A stretch of 64,000 nt of DNA, taken from Thermorudis peleae (lineage in GTDB: Bacteria; Chloroflexota; Chloroflexia; Thermomicrobiales; Thermomicrobiaceae). A program made the position numbers and the translations under genes. The DNA lies in assembly GCF_000744775.1 (NCBI RefSeq), contig NZ_JQMP01000003.1, forward strand, positions 1,442,564 to 1,506,563, in the 5' to 3' direction. Numbering within the stretch: the first letter of the stretch is position 1; the number at the start of each line of letters is the position of its first letter. A model generated the notes under the pieces. It did not search any database, was not told where the DNA came from, and saw only the letters and a list, made by a program, of their open reading frames with translations. Below, one piece after another: positions 42,041 to 51,814 of the stretch.

Positions 42041-43108
42041 ATGCAGCAAAGCCTAAAGTCACTTATCTTGGGTACGGCCTTAGCTATCCTTGTTGTAGCC
42101 TGTGGCTCTCAAGGGGGGGCGACTCCCACAACGGCCGGGGGAGTCAGTGGTAATACCCCGACTGCCGCTCTAACTCCTACTCAGGGGACTGTTCAAACCG
42201 CTTCGCCAACGCCGGCTCCACAAAACTCTCCTACGGCGAGCAGCACTACAGTTGGCAAAGTTAAAATTCTGCTAAGCATGAAGGGTCCGGGCGGCGGCAA
42301 TCCATTCTGGGCTGCAGTGGAACAAGGAGCGCGTGACGCAGCAAAAACAAATGGAGTTGATCTTGTCGTTCTCGCTCCGCCTAACGAAACTGATGTTCAG
42401 ACCCAAATCAGTCAAATTGAGGACCAAATCACTGCTGGAGTTCAAGCGATTGTTGTCGCGCCGACTGATCCACAAGCGTTGAATCCCACCCTCGATAAGG
42501 CTAAGGCGAAGGGAATTCCTGTCCTCTTCGTTGATACAGATGCTCCATGGCCGGGAAAGATTACCTTTATCGGAACGGACAACAAAGCAGGTGGCCAATT
42601 AGCTGGCCAATATATCTGTCAACATCTGTCGAAATCTAAAAAAGTTGCTATTATAACTGGCGTTATGACGCAACAAACACATATTGATCGCGATAGTGGG
42701 GCTAAAGCCGCATTGCAAGCCTGTGGAGCGAAAATTGTTGCAGAGTTGCCAGCGGATTCAGATCGAGCCAAAGGGCAACAAGTTATGGAAGATATTCTCA
42801 CGTCCAATCCAGATTTAGAAGCTGTCTTCGCTACGAACGATCTTATGGCATTAGGAGCAGCCGAGGCCGCCAAAGCGGCTGGTAAACTACCGGGCATTAT
42901 TATTGTTGGCTTTGACGCGAATCCTGATGCTGCCAAGAGCATCCTAGCTGGCGAGATGAGTGCTTCTATCGCACAGAATCCCTACAAGATGGGACAGCTC
43001 GGGATTGAAAATGCACTTAAGGCTATTAAGGGCCAGCCAGTACCACCACGCATCGATACTGGTACCACCTTGGTAACGAAAGACAACGCGCAGCAGTACA
43101 TCAAATAA
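42041..43108 (+). CDS. Sugar/inositol-binding lipoprotein, RbsB type
   Basis: 355 residues. Signal peptide with lipobox VVAC (Cys21), then a Thr/Ala/Pro-rich linker to about residue 70, then the periplasmic-binding-protein type I fold (GGGNPFWAAVEQGARDAA; TDPQALNPTLDKAKAKGIPVLFVDTDAPW). AGGAGGG precedes the ATG. Third gene of the importer; inositol is inferred from context, ribose or another polyol cannot be excluded. Confidence 0.9.
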   Translation: MQQSLKSLILGTALAILVVACGSQGGATPTTAGGVSGNTPTAALTPTQGTVQTASPTPAPQNSPTASSTTVGKVKILLSMKGPGGGNPFWAAVEQGARDAAKTNGVDLVVLAPPNETDVQTQISQIEDQITAGVQAIVVAPTDPQALNPTLDKAKAKGIPVLFVDTDAPWPGKITFIGTDNKAGGQLAGQYICQHLSKSKKVAIITGVMTQQTHIDRDSGAKAALQACGAKIVAELPADSDRAKGQQVMEDILTSNPDLEAVFATNDLMALGAAEAAKAAGKLPGIIIVGFDANPDAAKSILAGEMSASIAQNPYKMGQLGIENALKAIKGQPVPPRIDTGTTLVTKDNAQQYIK

Positions 43109-43133
43109 AAGCCAATATTTGGAGGAATACCAC

Positions 43134-44171
43134 ATGCTTCGAATTGGTGTTATTGGTGTTGGAGCAATCGGACAGGGTCATGTTCGACGCCTACATCATC
43201 TTGCTCCAGACTTAGTTAAGGTAACAGGTGTAGTTGATCTAAGCTCTGATCGCGTTGCGGCACTAACTCGCGAAATACCATCCCTGAGAGCCTTTGAGAG
43301 TAGCAATGAGCTTATTGATTCACCAGAGATTGATGCTGTGGTTATCGCTAGCTGGGGAGCTACCCATGCAGACTTAGCGGTGAGGGCAATTAGCAGGGGG
43401 AAACCAGTATTCTGTGAGAAGCCTCTGGCCCCTACCGTTGCAGACTGCCAACGTATCGTCGAAGCAGAACTCAAGGCAGATCGTCGTCTCGTATGGGTTG
43501 GATTCAATCGCAGATACGACAAAGCTTATTTGGAACTCAAGCAGGCCCTTGATGCACATATAGTGGGAAAACCCTTATTGATCCACTGCAGACATCGCAA
43601 TCCTGGTGTGCCTTCTCACTATACTGGCGATATGCCTATCACCGATACCGCCGTGCATGAGTTCGACCTAGTGCGCTGGTTGTTTGAGTCAGAAGTCAGC
43701 GAAGTTAAAGTTTTTCTACCGCCTCGATCGTCCCGAGCAAAACAGAACCTTGTTCATGATCCAGTGATAATTATTCTTAAGTTATCAAGTGGTGTAGTTG
43801 CAGAAATTGAGATCTTTGTTAATTCCTACGGCTACGACATTTCTTGCGAAGTTGTAGGAGAAGAAGGTTCGCTTCTCCTAAGAGAGAATCCAAATCTTAC
43901 CACTAGTAAAGAGGGAAAGGTGACCGGCGCGATTGCTCAAGGATATGAAGAGCGTTTTGCCGCGTCTTATGAACTTGAGTTGCGTAAGTGGATCGAAAGC
44001 CTGCTTACCGGACAACACGAGGGGCCAACTGCATGGGATGGCTACATGGCAACACTAGTTGCCGATTATTGCTTAAAATCAATGCAATCAGATGATATGT
44101 TAACGATAAAGATCCCCGAGTGTCCTAAGCTATACCGAAAAGACTTTGAACTAAGGGGTGCAGCGCGATGA
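43134..44171 (+). CDS. iolG: Gfo/Idh/MocA oxidoreductase, inositol 2-dehydrogenase-like
   Basis: About 345 residues: Rossmann [16 protein letters not shown], the conserved catalytic block [13 protein letters not shown] with the EKP Lys, and [15 protein letters not shown] that bind substrate. Oxidises myo- or scyllo-inositol with NAD. ATG 43134 has GGAGG 7 bases upstream. A second family member is at 48834-49853; the two may act on different inositol isomers. Part of the AT-rich block. Confidence 0.85.
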   Translation: MLRIGVIGVGAIGQGHVRRLHHLAPDLVKVTGVVDLSSDRVAALTREIPSLRAFESSNELIDSPEIDAVVIASWGATHADLAVRAISRGKPVFCEKPLAPTVADCQRIVEAELKADRRLVWVGFNRRYDKAYLELKQALDAHIVGKPLLIHCRHRNPGVPSHYTGDMPITDTAVHEFDLVRWLFESEVSEVKVFLPPRSSRAKQNLVHDPVIIILKLSSGVVAEIEIFVNSYGYDISCEVVGEEGSLLLRENPNLTTSKEGKVTGAIAQGYEERFAASYELELRKWIESLLTGQHEGPTAWDGYMATLVADYCLKSMQSDDMLTIKIPECPKLYRKDFELRGAAR

Positions 44172-44920
44172 CGGTGAAGCCGGTGCGGGTGACGATCTGG
44201 AACGAATACCGGCACGAGCGACAGGATCCCGCGGTGCGTGCCCACTATCCGGCAGGCATCCACGCGGTGCTGGCCGCAGCCCTGGAGGCGGCTGGCTGCA
44301 CGGTGCGCGTGGCCACGCTGGACGAGCCGGAGCACGGGCTGGACGCGGCCACGCTGGCGGCGACCGACGTGCTGGTCTGGTGGGGCCACCTGGCACACGA
44401 GGCCGTCGCCGACACCGTCGTCGACCGGGTGCAGCAGCGTGTGCTCGATGGCATGGGACTGGTGGTGCTGCACTCCGCCCACGAGTCGAAGATCTTCCGG
44501 CGGCTGATGGGCACGACCTGCAAGGTGATGTGGCGCGAGCGTGGGGAACGGGAGCGGGTGTGGGTGGTGCAGCCGGCCCACCCGGTCGCGGCTGGGTTGC
44601 CGGAATACTTCGAGCTGCCGCAGTCGGAGATGTATGGCGAGCCGACGGACATCCCGGCGCCCGACGAGCTCGTCTTCATCAGCTGGTTCCAGGGGGGCGA
44701 AGTCTTTCGCAGCGGTGGCGCCTACACCCGCGGCCGGGGCCGGATCTTCTACTTCAGCCCGGGCCATGAGACCTTCCCGATCTACCATCACCCGCTCGTC
44801 CAGCGGGTCATCGTCAACGCGGTGCGCTGGGCAGCCCCCAACGACTTCTCGGGGGCGCCGGTGGCCGGTATTCGCCAGGGCGGCGCGCACCGGCCGGACC
44901 CGCTGGAGCCGCTGGACTAA
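44168..44920 (+). CDS. thuA: ThuA domain protein
   Basis: 250 residues matching the ThuA (trehalose utilisation) family of the class I glutamine amidotransferase-like fold: [78 protein letters not shown]. It is the start of a GC-rich block (39 G+C of 60 at 44161-44220) after an AT-rich gene (24 of 60 at 43801-43860). It overlaps the upstream iolG end by 4 bases despite the base-composition break. Role in inositol use is not established. Confidence 0.85.
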   Translation: MTVKPVRVTIWNEYRHERQDPAVRAHYPAGIHAVLAAALEAAGCTVRVATLDEPEHGLDAATLAATDVLVWWGHLAHEAVADTVVDRVQQRVLDGMGLVVLHSAHESKIFRRLMGTTCKVMWRERGERERVWVVQPAHPVAAGLPEYFELPQSEMYGEPTDIPAPDELVFISWFQGGEVFRSGGAYTRGRGRIFYFSPGHETFPIYHHPLVQRVIVNAVRWAAPNDFSGAPVAGIRQGGAHRPDPLEPLD

Positions 44921-44938
44921 GGGGAGAGGAGGCCGACG

Positions 44939-46819
44939 ATGACGACGCGCCGGCTGACGGTGGCGCAGGCCCTGGTGCACTTCCTGGCAGCGCAGTATAG
45001 CGAGCGCGATGGCGTGCGCCAGCGATTGATCCGCGGGGTCTGGGCCATTTTCGGGCATGGCAACGTAGCCGGGCTGGGGCAGGCGCTGGCCGAATACGGG
45101 ACGAGGCTTGGGTTGCCGACCTATCGCCCGCAGCACGAGCAAGCGATGGTGCACGCCGCGGCCGCCTTTGCCCGCCACACTGAACGGCTGAGTACGTTTG
45201 CCTGCACCGCCTCGATCGGGCCAGGCTCGACGAACATGCTCACCGCAGCCGCGGGGGCAACGATCAACCGGCTGCCGGTGCTGCTCTTGCCAGCCGATGC
45301 CTTCGCTAACCGGGTACCTGATCCTGTGCTTCAGCAACTCGAGCACCCACTGGAGCGCGACGTCAGCGTCAACGATGCGTTTCGCCCGCTCTCGCGCTTC
45401 TTTGCCCGGATCACCCGGCCGGAGCAGATGCTGGACGTCCTGCCGGAGGCGATGCGGGTGCTGACGGATCCGGCCGAGACCGGGGCGGTGACGGTGGCCT
45501 TGCCGCAGGATGTGCAGGCCGAAGCCTATGACTGGCCAGTCGCCTTCCTGGCCGAGCGGGTCTGGCCGATCCGCCGGCCGGTGCCGGATCCGGCAGCGGT
45601 CGCCGTGGCGGCACAGCTGCTGCGGCAGGCGGAGCGGCCGCTGGTGATTGTGGGCGGAGGAGCACGCTACAGTGCGGCGGGGGAGGCCCTGGCCGCGCTG
45701 GCCAGCCGCTTTGGCCTGCCGGTTGCCGAGACACAGGCGGGCAAAGGGGTGTTGAGCTGGCAGCATCCGTGGAACGTGGGGCCGATCGGGGTCAACGGCG
45801 GGCTGGCGGCTAACCGGCTGGCACGGCAGGCTGACCTCATTCTGGCGGTCGGCACACGGCTGACCGATTTCACCACGGCGTCCAAGACGGCCTTCCAGCA
45901 TCCTGCGGTGCGGGTCATCGGGCTGAACATTAACGCGGCCGATGCGGCCAAACTGGGCGGGGTGGCGCTGGTGGGCGATGCCCGGCAGGGGATAGAGGCC
46001 TTGGCGGCGGCGCTCAGCGACTGGCCGGGCACGGCTGCGCCCTACCGGGCCGAGGTGGCGCAGTTGCGGACCGAGTGGGACGCGTGGGTCGCGGCGTGGC
46101 GCACGCCGCCCGCAGCAGCCGGGCCACGACTCCGCCAGGCGGCAGTGCTGGGAGTGCTCAACACGGTCGTCGGCGGGCGGGCGACGGTGATCAATGCGGC
46201 GGGGAGCATGCCGGGGGACCTGGTGCGGCTCTGGCGTGCGGAGGAGCCCGCCGCCTACCACGTCGAGTATGGCTACTCGTGCATGGGCTATGAGCTGCCG
46301 GCAGGGATTGGGGTGAAGCTGGCCGAGCCAGACCGGGACGTGGTGGTGCTGGTGGGCGATGGGAGCTACCTCATGGCCAGCGCGGAGTTAGTCACCGCCG
46401 TGGCCGAGGGGCTTGACCTCACCGTGGTGCTGGTGGACAATGGCGGGTTTGGCTCGATCCACGGGTTACAGCAGGCGGTGGGCTCGCCGCCGTTCGGGAA
46501 CTTATTGCGGGCGCGGAATCCGGCGACCGGGCAACTGGATGGGCCGCCGATCGTCGTTGACTACGTCCAGCATGCGGCGGCGATGGGAGCACGGGCCTGG
46601 GCTGTGACGAGCTACGAGGAACTGGCGGCGCGGCTAGCGGAGGCACAGCGGCTGCCGGGGGTGAAGGTGCTGGTTGTGCCGGTTGATCCAGACGACCGGC
46701 TGCCGGGCTGTGAGAGCTGGTGGGACGTGCCGGTTGCCGCAGTCTCGGAGCAGCCGGCGGTGCAGGCCGCCCGCCAGGCCTATGAGCAGGCCCGGCAGCA
46801 GCAACGGTGGTTCGGCTAA
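44939..46819 (+). CDS. iolD: 3D-trihydroxycyclohexane-1,2-dione hydrolase
   Basis: 626-residue TPP-dependent enzyme that opens the ring of THcHDO to 5-deoxy-glucuronate. Similar in layout to acetolactate synthase: Glu in QHEQAMVHAAAAFAR, SIGPGSTNMLTAA, TPP site VGDGSYLMASAELVTAV with VDNGGFGSI. Together with ThuA it makes the GC-rich island between AT-rich iol genes. Confidence 0.95.
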   Translation: MTTRRLTVAQALVHFLAAQYSERDGVRQRLIRGVWAIFGHGNVAGLGQALAEYGTRLGLPTYRPQHEQAMVHAAAAFARHTERLSTFACTASIGPGSTNMLTAAAGATINRLPVLLLPADAFANRVPDPVLQQLEHPLERDVSVNDAFRPLSRFFARITRPEQMLDVLPEAMRVLTDPAETGAVTVALPQDVQAEAYDWPVAFLAERVWPIRRPVPDPAAVAVAAQLLRQAERPLVIVGGGARYSAAGEALAALASRFGLPVAETQAGKGVLSWQHPWNVGPIGVNGGLAANRLARQADLILAVGTRLTDFTTASKTAFQHPAVRVIGLNINAADAAKLGGVALVGDARQGIEALAAALSDWPGTAAPYRAEVAQLRTEWDAWVAAWRTPPAAAGPRLRQAAVLGVLNTVVGGRATVINAAGSMPGDLVRLWRAEEPAAYHVEYGYSCMGYELPAGIGVKLAEPDRDVVVLVGDGSYLMASAELVTAVAEGLDLTVVLVDNGGFGSIHGLQQAVGSPPFGNLLRARNPATGQLDGPPIVVDYVQHAAAMGARAWAVTSYEELAARLAEAQRLPGVKVLVVPVDPDDRLPGCESWWDVPVAAVSEQPAVQAARQAYEQARQQQRWFG

Positions 46820-46835
46820 ATGAGGAGTAATGTAG

Positions 46836-47765
46836 ATGGAGCGGCTGCGCTTCGGCAATGCACCCTGCTCGTGGGGCATTATCGAAGGGATATCGGGGGA
46901 TCGACTCCCGTATTACCAGATGCTCGATGAACTTGTCGAGGCTGGTTATGAGGGAACAGAACTGGGAGATTACGGCTATCTCCCGACTGACCCAGAGGTT
47001 CTTAGAGCAGAGCTGGACCGACGCGGATTAACGCTCCTGGGTGCTTTTGTCATGGTAGCCTTGACTAATCCTCATGCTCATCGTGAGGGGATACAACAAG
47101 CTGTACGCACCGCCACACTTCTTGCACAGGTTGCTGATATCGGCGACCCACACTGGCGACCACTGCTGATTCTATCTGACGCACACAGCTTTGCACCGGT
47201 TCGCCTTACCTACGCTGGCCGAATACGCCCAGAGATGAGCCTCACGAAAGAGGAATGGAATATTGTCACCCAAGGAATCAAACAGATTGTCCAGGCGGTT
47301 CGAGAGACCACTGGCATTGAAACTGTATTTCATCCCCACTGTGCCAGCTACGTTGAGACCCCGGACGAGATTGCGCAAGTGCTTGGGCGTACAGAAATTG
47401 GGCTTGTGTTTGACACGGGACATTACTTCTATGGCAGTGGAGGCCTAGACGCCAGCATTGTCTTAGAAGGAGTAGAGCGCTTCGGGCCTCGAATTCGCTA
47501 TGTCCACCTTAAGGATGTTGACCCTACTTTAGCTGCACGAGCCCGGTCAGAAGGGTGGGATTACCAGAAGGCCGTCCGTTCTGGTTTGTTCTGCGAACTT
47601 GGGAAGGGAGCAATTGAGTTTGGAGCTCTTATTCAGACACTGCTTCGTCTTGGCTACCACGGGTGGATCACGGTTGAGCAAGACGTGGTGCCAGGCACTC
47701 CGATTATCCCCCGAGAGAGTGCATGGCGGAGTCGAGAGTATCTTCGCAAACTCACTGGCTGGTAA
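46836..47765 (+). CDS. iolE: Inosose dehydratase
   Basis: 309 residues, AP-endonuclease/xylose-isomerase TIM barrel: FGNAPCSWGIIEG at the N terminus, GYEGTELGDYGYLP, FHPHCASYVETPDE, VFDTGHYFYGSG, YVHLKDVD and an ending GWITVEQDVVPG. Metal ligands are the Glu/Asp/His in these blocks. Dehydrates 2-keto-myo-inositol to THcHDO. GAGGAG precedes the ATG. Base composition returns to moderate (30 of 60 at 46921-46980). Confidence 0.95.
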   Translation: MERLRFGNAPCSWGIIEGISGDRLPYYQMLDELVEAGYEGTELGDYGYLPTDPEVLRAELDRRGLTLLGAFVMVALTNPHAHREGIQQAVRTATLLAQVADIGDPHWRPLLILSDAHSFAPVRLTYAGRIRPEMSLTKEEWNIVTQGIKQIVQAVRETTGIETVFHPHCASYVETPDEIAQVLGRTEIGLVFDTGHYFYGSGGLDASIVLEGVERFGPRIRYVHLKDVDPTLAARARSEGWDYQKAVRSGLFCELGKGAIEFGALIQTLLRLGYHGWITVEQDVVPGTPIIPRESAWRSREYLRKLTGW

Positions 47766-47791
47766 AAGCTAGTCGTAATGGGGGAAGTGAA

Positions 47792-48805
47792 ATGCCAGAG
47801 TACATGTATGATATTGTCACCCTAGGACGCTGCTCGATTGATCTCTATGCCAATGACATCGGAGTGCCTTTTCCAGAAATTCGAACCTTCGGAGCATATC
47901 TAGGCGGTAATCCTTTGAATATCGCAGTAGGAGCCCGACGTCTCGGCTTAGTCACGGCGCTTGTTAGTGCGGTTGGCGACGATATTGTCGGGGATTTCGT
48001 ACTTACCAGGCTTGCCAAAGAGGGGGTGGAAACCCGATTTATCTCGCGTAAGACGGGAACGCGAACTCCAGCAGTGCTACTTGGTATCGAACCACCTGAT
48101 CACTTCCCACTAGTCTTCTATCGCGAGAACGCAGCAGATTTCCAGCTTACAATTGATGATGTTGCTTCTCTACCGTTTCACGCGATCCGCACCTTCCTAC
48201 TCTCAGGAACAGCCCTTGCCCGAGATCCCTCGCGGAGCGCTGCTCTCTATGCGCTTGAACGAGCGCATGCGAATGGCTGTATGACCTACCTTGATCTTGA
48301 CTTTCGTCCAGATCAGTGGGGTGATCCTCGAAGCTATGGCGTAATCACTCGTCTCGTCTTACCCCTTATTGACGTTGTTATCGGGACTGAGGCGGAGGTT
48401 AACGCCCTCTTCGCGACTCGGGTGAGCGACATACAAATACCTAGGCACCAACTTACGGCTCCTCAAGTATGGGGCGATCTACATGCTCATATTGATCAAA
48501 TTCTTTGTTCAGGGCCAAAAGCCTTGATTGTAAAGCAAGGTGCCGCAGGTGCAACAGCCTATCTTCCGGGACATGAGGCAATTAGGGTCTCTGGCTTCGT
48601 AGTAACGGTGGTGAACACACTCGGCGCTGGCGATGCATTTGCTGCTGGCCTGATCTACGGGCGCCTTCAAGGCTGGGATTGGTACCGCAGTATCCAGTTC
48701 GCGAATGCCTGTGGGGCGATCATCGTAACTCGGATTGGTTGTGCTGACTTTATGCCCACGCGTGTTGAAGTTGAACAATTTCTTGGGGAACACATAACAC
48801 ACTAG
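47792..48805 (+). CDS. iolC: 5-dehydro-2-deoxygluconokinase
   Basis: About 337 residues, PfkB/ribokinase fold: TLGRCSIDLYANDIGVPF, GGNPLNIAVGARRLG, C-terminal anion hole NTLGAGDAFAAGLIYGRLQ with the catalytic Asp. Phosphorylates DKG. Only the kinase domain is present; the DUF2090 domain that is fused in many bacteria is absent and a stand-alone copy lies at 4915-5838. ATG 47792 has GGGGGAAG upstream and is preferred over the in-frame start at 47723. Confidence 0.92.
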   Translation: MPEYMYDIVTLGRCSIDLYANDIGVPFPEIRTFGAYLGGNPLNIAVGARRLGLVTALVSAVGDDIVGDFVLTRLAKEGVETRFISRKTGTRTPAVLLGIEPPDHFPLVFYRENAADFQLTIDDVASLPFHAIRTFLLSGTALARDPSRSAALYALERAHANGCMTYLDLDFRPDQWGDPRSYGVITRLVLPLIDVVIGTEAEVNALFATRVSDIQIPRHQLTAPQVWGDLHAHIDQILCSGPKALIVKQGAAGATAYLPGHEAIRVSGFVVTVVNTLGAGDAFAAGLIYGRLQGWDWYRSIQFANACGAIIVTRIGCADFMPTRVEVEQFLGEHITH

Positions 48806-48833
48806 CTGCTTATGGCAAAGAGGGAAAGTTGAG

Positions 48834-49853
48834 ATGAGTCAGGCAATCGGAATTGCACTCATTGGTGCAGGACGGATCGGACTAGAACATGCCCGGAACC
48901 TAGCCAACATGCCAGAGGTTAAGCTCGTGGCTGTTGCTGACCCAAATGGTGACGCTGCAGCGCAAGCAGCCCTCCTGTCACAGGCAGAACGGACATTCCG
49001 TGATCCTGCTGAGGCAATTGCCTATCCAGGCGTCGACGCAGTTGTTATTGCCTCGCCTTCTGTGCTTCACGCTGAGCATATCCGCCTTGCAGCCCATTTT
49101 AAACGAGCGATCTTCTGTGAAAAGCCAATCGCTCTGACCCTTGCCGAAGCAGAGGCAGTAGCAACTGCAGTTCGCGACGCAGGGGTGCCATTCCAGATTG
49201 GATTCCAGCGTCGCTATGACCCAGGATACATCGCGGCACGGGAGCGTTTGGAGAGCATTGGTCCCGTTGAACAGTTCCACGCTGTCACTCGGGATCCTTT
49301 TCCACCATCACCAGCATTCCTGAAAGCTTCGGGTGGGCTTTTCATCGATCTAGCCATCCACGATTTCGATCTTGCCCGATTTCTGGTTGGTGATGTCGCC
49401 GCGGTTCAAGCATGGGGCCGTGTCTTTGTCGATCCGGAAATTGCTGTTGCTGGGGATGTGGATACTACAATAACAGTGCTGGAATTCGCGAACGGTGCAT
49501 TAGGAGTAATCGAGAACAGTCGTCGTGCAGTCTACGGATATGACATTCGCACCGAAATTTTCGGGGCGCAAGGAATGCTCGTTATCCACGCTTTGCCTAA
49601 AACACCCCTATACTGGTACAGTAAAAGCGGCGTAATCGTCGACCACTTCCACTTCTTCCTCGATCGCTTTCAATCAGCATATCAGGCAGAGTTAGCTGCT
49701 TTCTGTCATGCACTTCGCACTGGGAAACCGCCGACACCGAACTTGGATGATGCCTTACAGGCCCTCGCGATTGGTCTCGCTGCTGCACAAAGTGTCAGCG
49801 AGGGGCGACGGGTAGCTGTGGCGGAGGTGTTGAATCATGAGGATTGCATCTAA
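48834..49853 (+). CDS. iolG: Inositol 2-dehydrogenase (second Gfo/Idh/MocA protein)
   Basis: 339 residues: Rossmann ALIGAGRIGLEHARNL, IFCEKPIALTLAEAE (catalytic EKP), FQIGFQRRYDPGY, LAIHDFDLARFLVGD. Oxidises myo-inositol to 2-inosose, the first catabolic step. Closer to typical IolG than the copy at 43134-44171. It overlaps iolB by 17 bases. Confidence 0.9.
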   Translation: MSQAIGIALIGAGRIGLEHARNLANMPEVKLVAVADPNGDAAAQAALLSQAERTFRDPAEAIAYPGVDAVVIASPSVLHAEHIRLAAHFKRAIFCEKPIALTLAEAEAVATAVRDAGVPFQIGFQRRYDPGYIAARERLESIGPVEQFHAVTRDPFPPSPAFLKASGGLFIDLAIHDFDLARFLVGDVAAVQAWGRVFVDPEIAVAGDVDTTITVLEFANGALGVIENSRRAVYGYDIRTEIFGAQGMLVIHALPKTPLYWYSKSGVIVDHFHFFLDRFQSAYQAELAAFCHALRTGKPPTPNLDDALQALAIGLAAAQSVSEGRRVAVAEVLNHEDCI

Positions 49854-50661
49854 TCCAGCCTGTAGGGCTATCGTGGGCATCACGCCCATGCAGGCCCGAT
49901 GGCGCTACCTCTCATTCTGGGTTATTCAGCTCCAAGTCGGCGAAGGCTATGATCTGCTTCTTGGTCAACAGGAGGCAGCACTTGTACCCTTAGAAGGAAA
50001 AGGACTGGCTAGAGTAGGCAATCAGAATTTTCAGCTACAGCGTAGTAATGTCTTTCAGGAATTACCGCATGTTCTCTACATTCCGCCACAATGTCATCTT
50101 CGCGTGTCAGCAATTACAGCGCTTACATTCGCGATTGGATGTGCCCCAGCCACTGGTATGTTTCCTCTGCGTCTGTTCGCGCCAGCAGAGATGCGTATTG
50201 AGTTGCGTGGCGGAGGACCGGCATGGCGGCAGGTTAACCACATTCTTGGTCCTGATCTGCCAGCTGAACGACTCATTCTCTATGAGGTTTACACGCCATC
50301 AGGTTTCTGGTCGGGTTGGCCACCACATCGGCACGATGGACGTCTTGGTTCACCATACTTTGAAGAAATTTACTACTATCGAATCCAACCGGTCACAGCA
50401 CAGGCCATCCACTGGAACTATGATCCAGAAGAAGGATGTGAAGCATTCTTTGCCGTTCATGACGGCGATTTGGTACTAGTGAGACAGGGGTATCATCCTG
50501 TTGCAGCACCGCCGGGGGCAAATGTTTATTATCTCAATTACTTGGCTGGTGATCCGCGAGGAGCCGAGCGAGCCCTACCACCTGTTGACGACCCAACGTG
50601 GGCCTGGATTCGCAAAGACTGGTCAGGTAATCCACTGATACTGCCAATCGGAGGCGTATGA
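49837..50661 (+). CDS. iolB: 5-deoxy-glucuronate isomerase
   Basis: 274-residue cupin of the KduI/IolB family, with WSGWPPHRHDGR and EEIYYYRIQP providing the metal-binding His/Glu set, and ending YYLNYLAGDPR...WIRKDWSGNP. Converts 5-deoxy-glucuronate to DKG. Coupled to the iolG stop and to the following regulator by a 4-base overlap. GGAGG at suitable spacing. Confidence 0.93.
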   Translation: MRIASNPACRAIVGITPMQARWRYLSFWVIQLQVGEGYDLLLGQQEAALVPLEGKGLARVGNQNFQLQRSNVFQELPHVLYIPPQCHLRVSAITALTFAIGCAPATGMFPLRLFAPAEMRIELRGGGPAWRQVNHILGPDLPAERLILYEVYTPSGFWSGWPPHRHDGRLGSPYFEEIYYYRIQPVTAQAIHWNYDPEEGCEAFFAVHDGDLVLVRQGYHPVAAPPGANVYYLNYLAGDPRGAERALPPVDDPTWAWIRKDWSGNPLILPIGGV

Positions 50662-51470
50662 GTATTCAAGAACGGCGACGATACATCATTGAACTACTCG
50701 AAACCAAAGGTGAAGTGACAGTCGATGAGCTTGCGCAGCGCTTTGGCGTCAGTCAGGTTACGATTCGCAAAGATCTGCATGAACTAGAAGAGCGTGGCAT
50801 TCTCCACCGCACGCATGGCGGGGCCATTCCGGTCCATAAAAGCCTGTTTAATCCTTCGTTCTACGAGAAGCTCAACTTTAAGCGGCAGGAGAAACAAGCG
50901 ATCGCCTGGGCCGCGCTCGAGCTGATCCAAGAGGGCGACAGCATCATCCTGGATGCTGGCAGCACCACGCTCGCCCTGGCACGGCTGCTGCGCCACCGGT
51001 TTCGTCGGCTCTACGTCATCACGAATTCGATGCCGGTCGCCTTGGAACTGTCCAAGTCCGGCTTCGATGTGCTACTCACGGGCGGGCAGATGCGGCACCA
51101 TAGCCTGGCGCTCATCGGGCCGGCAGCGGTCGACATGCTGCGGCACTACCATGTCGACAAAGCGTTTCTGGGGGCGACGGGTGTGGATGACCAAGGCTAC
51201 TCGACGCCGAACCCGATTGAAGCGCAGACGAAACGGGCGCTGCTGCAGGCTGCGAGCGTGGCCTACGTGCTCGCCGACTCCAGCAAGCTTGGGCAGCCAA
51301 CGCTGGCACGTTTCGCGGCGTTGGAAGAAGTGGCCCTGCTCATTACTGATGCTGCGGCCCCGGCTGACTTCTTGTCGCGCCTGGATGCGCGTGGGCTCAA
51401 ATACTGGCTCGCTCCGCAAGCCCCCAGCAAGCACAGGTGCGAAACACTGCCCCCTCCCCACACCCCTTGA
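50658..51470 (+). CDS. iolR: DeoR-family regulator, probable repressor of the iol operon
   Basis: 270 residues: N-terminal HTH (RRRYIIELLETKGEVTVDELAQRFGVSQVTIRKDL) and HRTHGGA, then the sugar-phosphate-sensing DeoRC domain (DAGSTTLALARLL, TNSMPVALEL, LTGG, FLGATGVD). IolR of B. subtilis is the same family and responds to DKG phosphate. Base composition shifts inside the gene, from 29 G+C of 60 at 50641-50700 to 42 of 60 at 50941-51000, so it is a chimaera or a recombination endpoint. The C-terminal 20 residues are Pro-rich and unusual. Confidence 0.9.
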   Translation: MSIQERRRYIIELLETKGEVTVDELAQRFGVSQVTIRKDLHELEERGILHRTHGGAIPVHKSLFNPSFYEKLNFKRQEKQAIAWAALELIQEGDSIILDAGSTTLALARLLRHRFRRLYVITNSMPVALELSKSGFDVLLTGGQMRHHSLALIGPAAVDMLRHYHVDKAFLGATGVDDQGYSTPNPIEAQTKRALLQAASVAYVLADSSKLGQPTLARFAALEEVALLITDAAAPADFLSRLDARGLKYWLAPQAPSKHRCETLPPPHTP

Positions 51471-51814
51471 ACCTTTGTCAACCTTTACAGCAATTTCGCG
51501 GGTACAGTAAGCTGGCGTCGCAGGACCCTAACTCTAACTTTGTTTACAACGTTAATTTCGATCATCTTAATGCAGCTTGACAGTGTCGGGAGGACCAATC
51601 ATGATGAGAATGGACACTGATGAGCGTGCGGAGCGAGGGAGCAGGGGGCACCGCTTCGTCAAATCAGCCATCTGATGAGACGGCGGAGTTGTCTGCTAGC
51701 CGAAGCAGCACTCACGTATCGCTGCGCTCAAGCCGCGCGTCGACCGCGCGTATCACCAACCAATACATTGGGGGGGAAACAGTACTGACGCGGGCGGGTG
51801 AAGGGTACATAGCG
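51471..51814. other. Region between iol operon and defence cassette with a 24-residue leader frame
   Basis: About 340 bases. A short frame 51601-51675 (MMRMDTDERAERG onward) has an excellent site, GGGAGG 7 bases before its ATG, and ends in TGA. It could be a leader peptide of the downstream cassette or the decayed start of another gene. TTTACA near 51543 and TTGACA near 51577 could serve as promoter elements, but no -10 is clear. Confidence 0.4.

Noticed and set aside
44066..46261. 731-residue open frame on the minus strand opposite thuA and iolD
   Set aside because: It is an antisense frame kept open by high G+C in real genes with clear family motifs on the plus strand, and has low-complexity Arg/Pro/His composition.
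51620..51814. N-terminal extension of the DUF499 protein from ATG 51620
   Set aside because: The added 65 residues are low-complexity Ser/Arg/Thr, the start has no good ribosome site, and the family-like sequence begins at ATG 51815.
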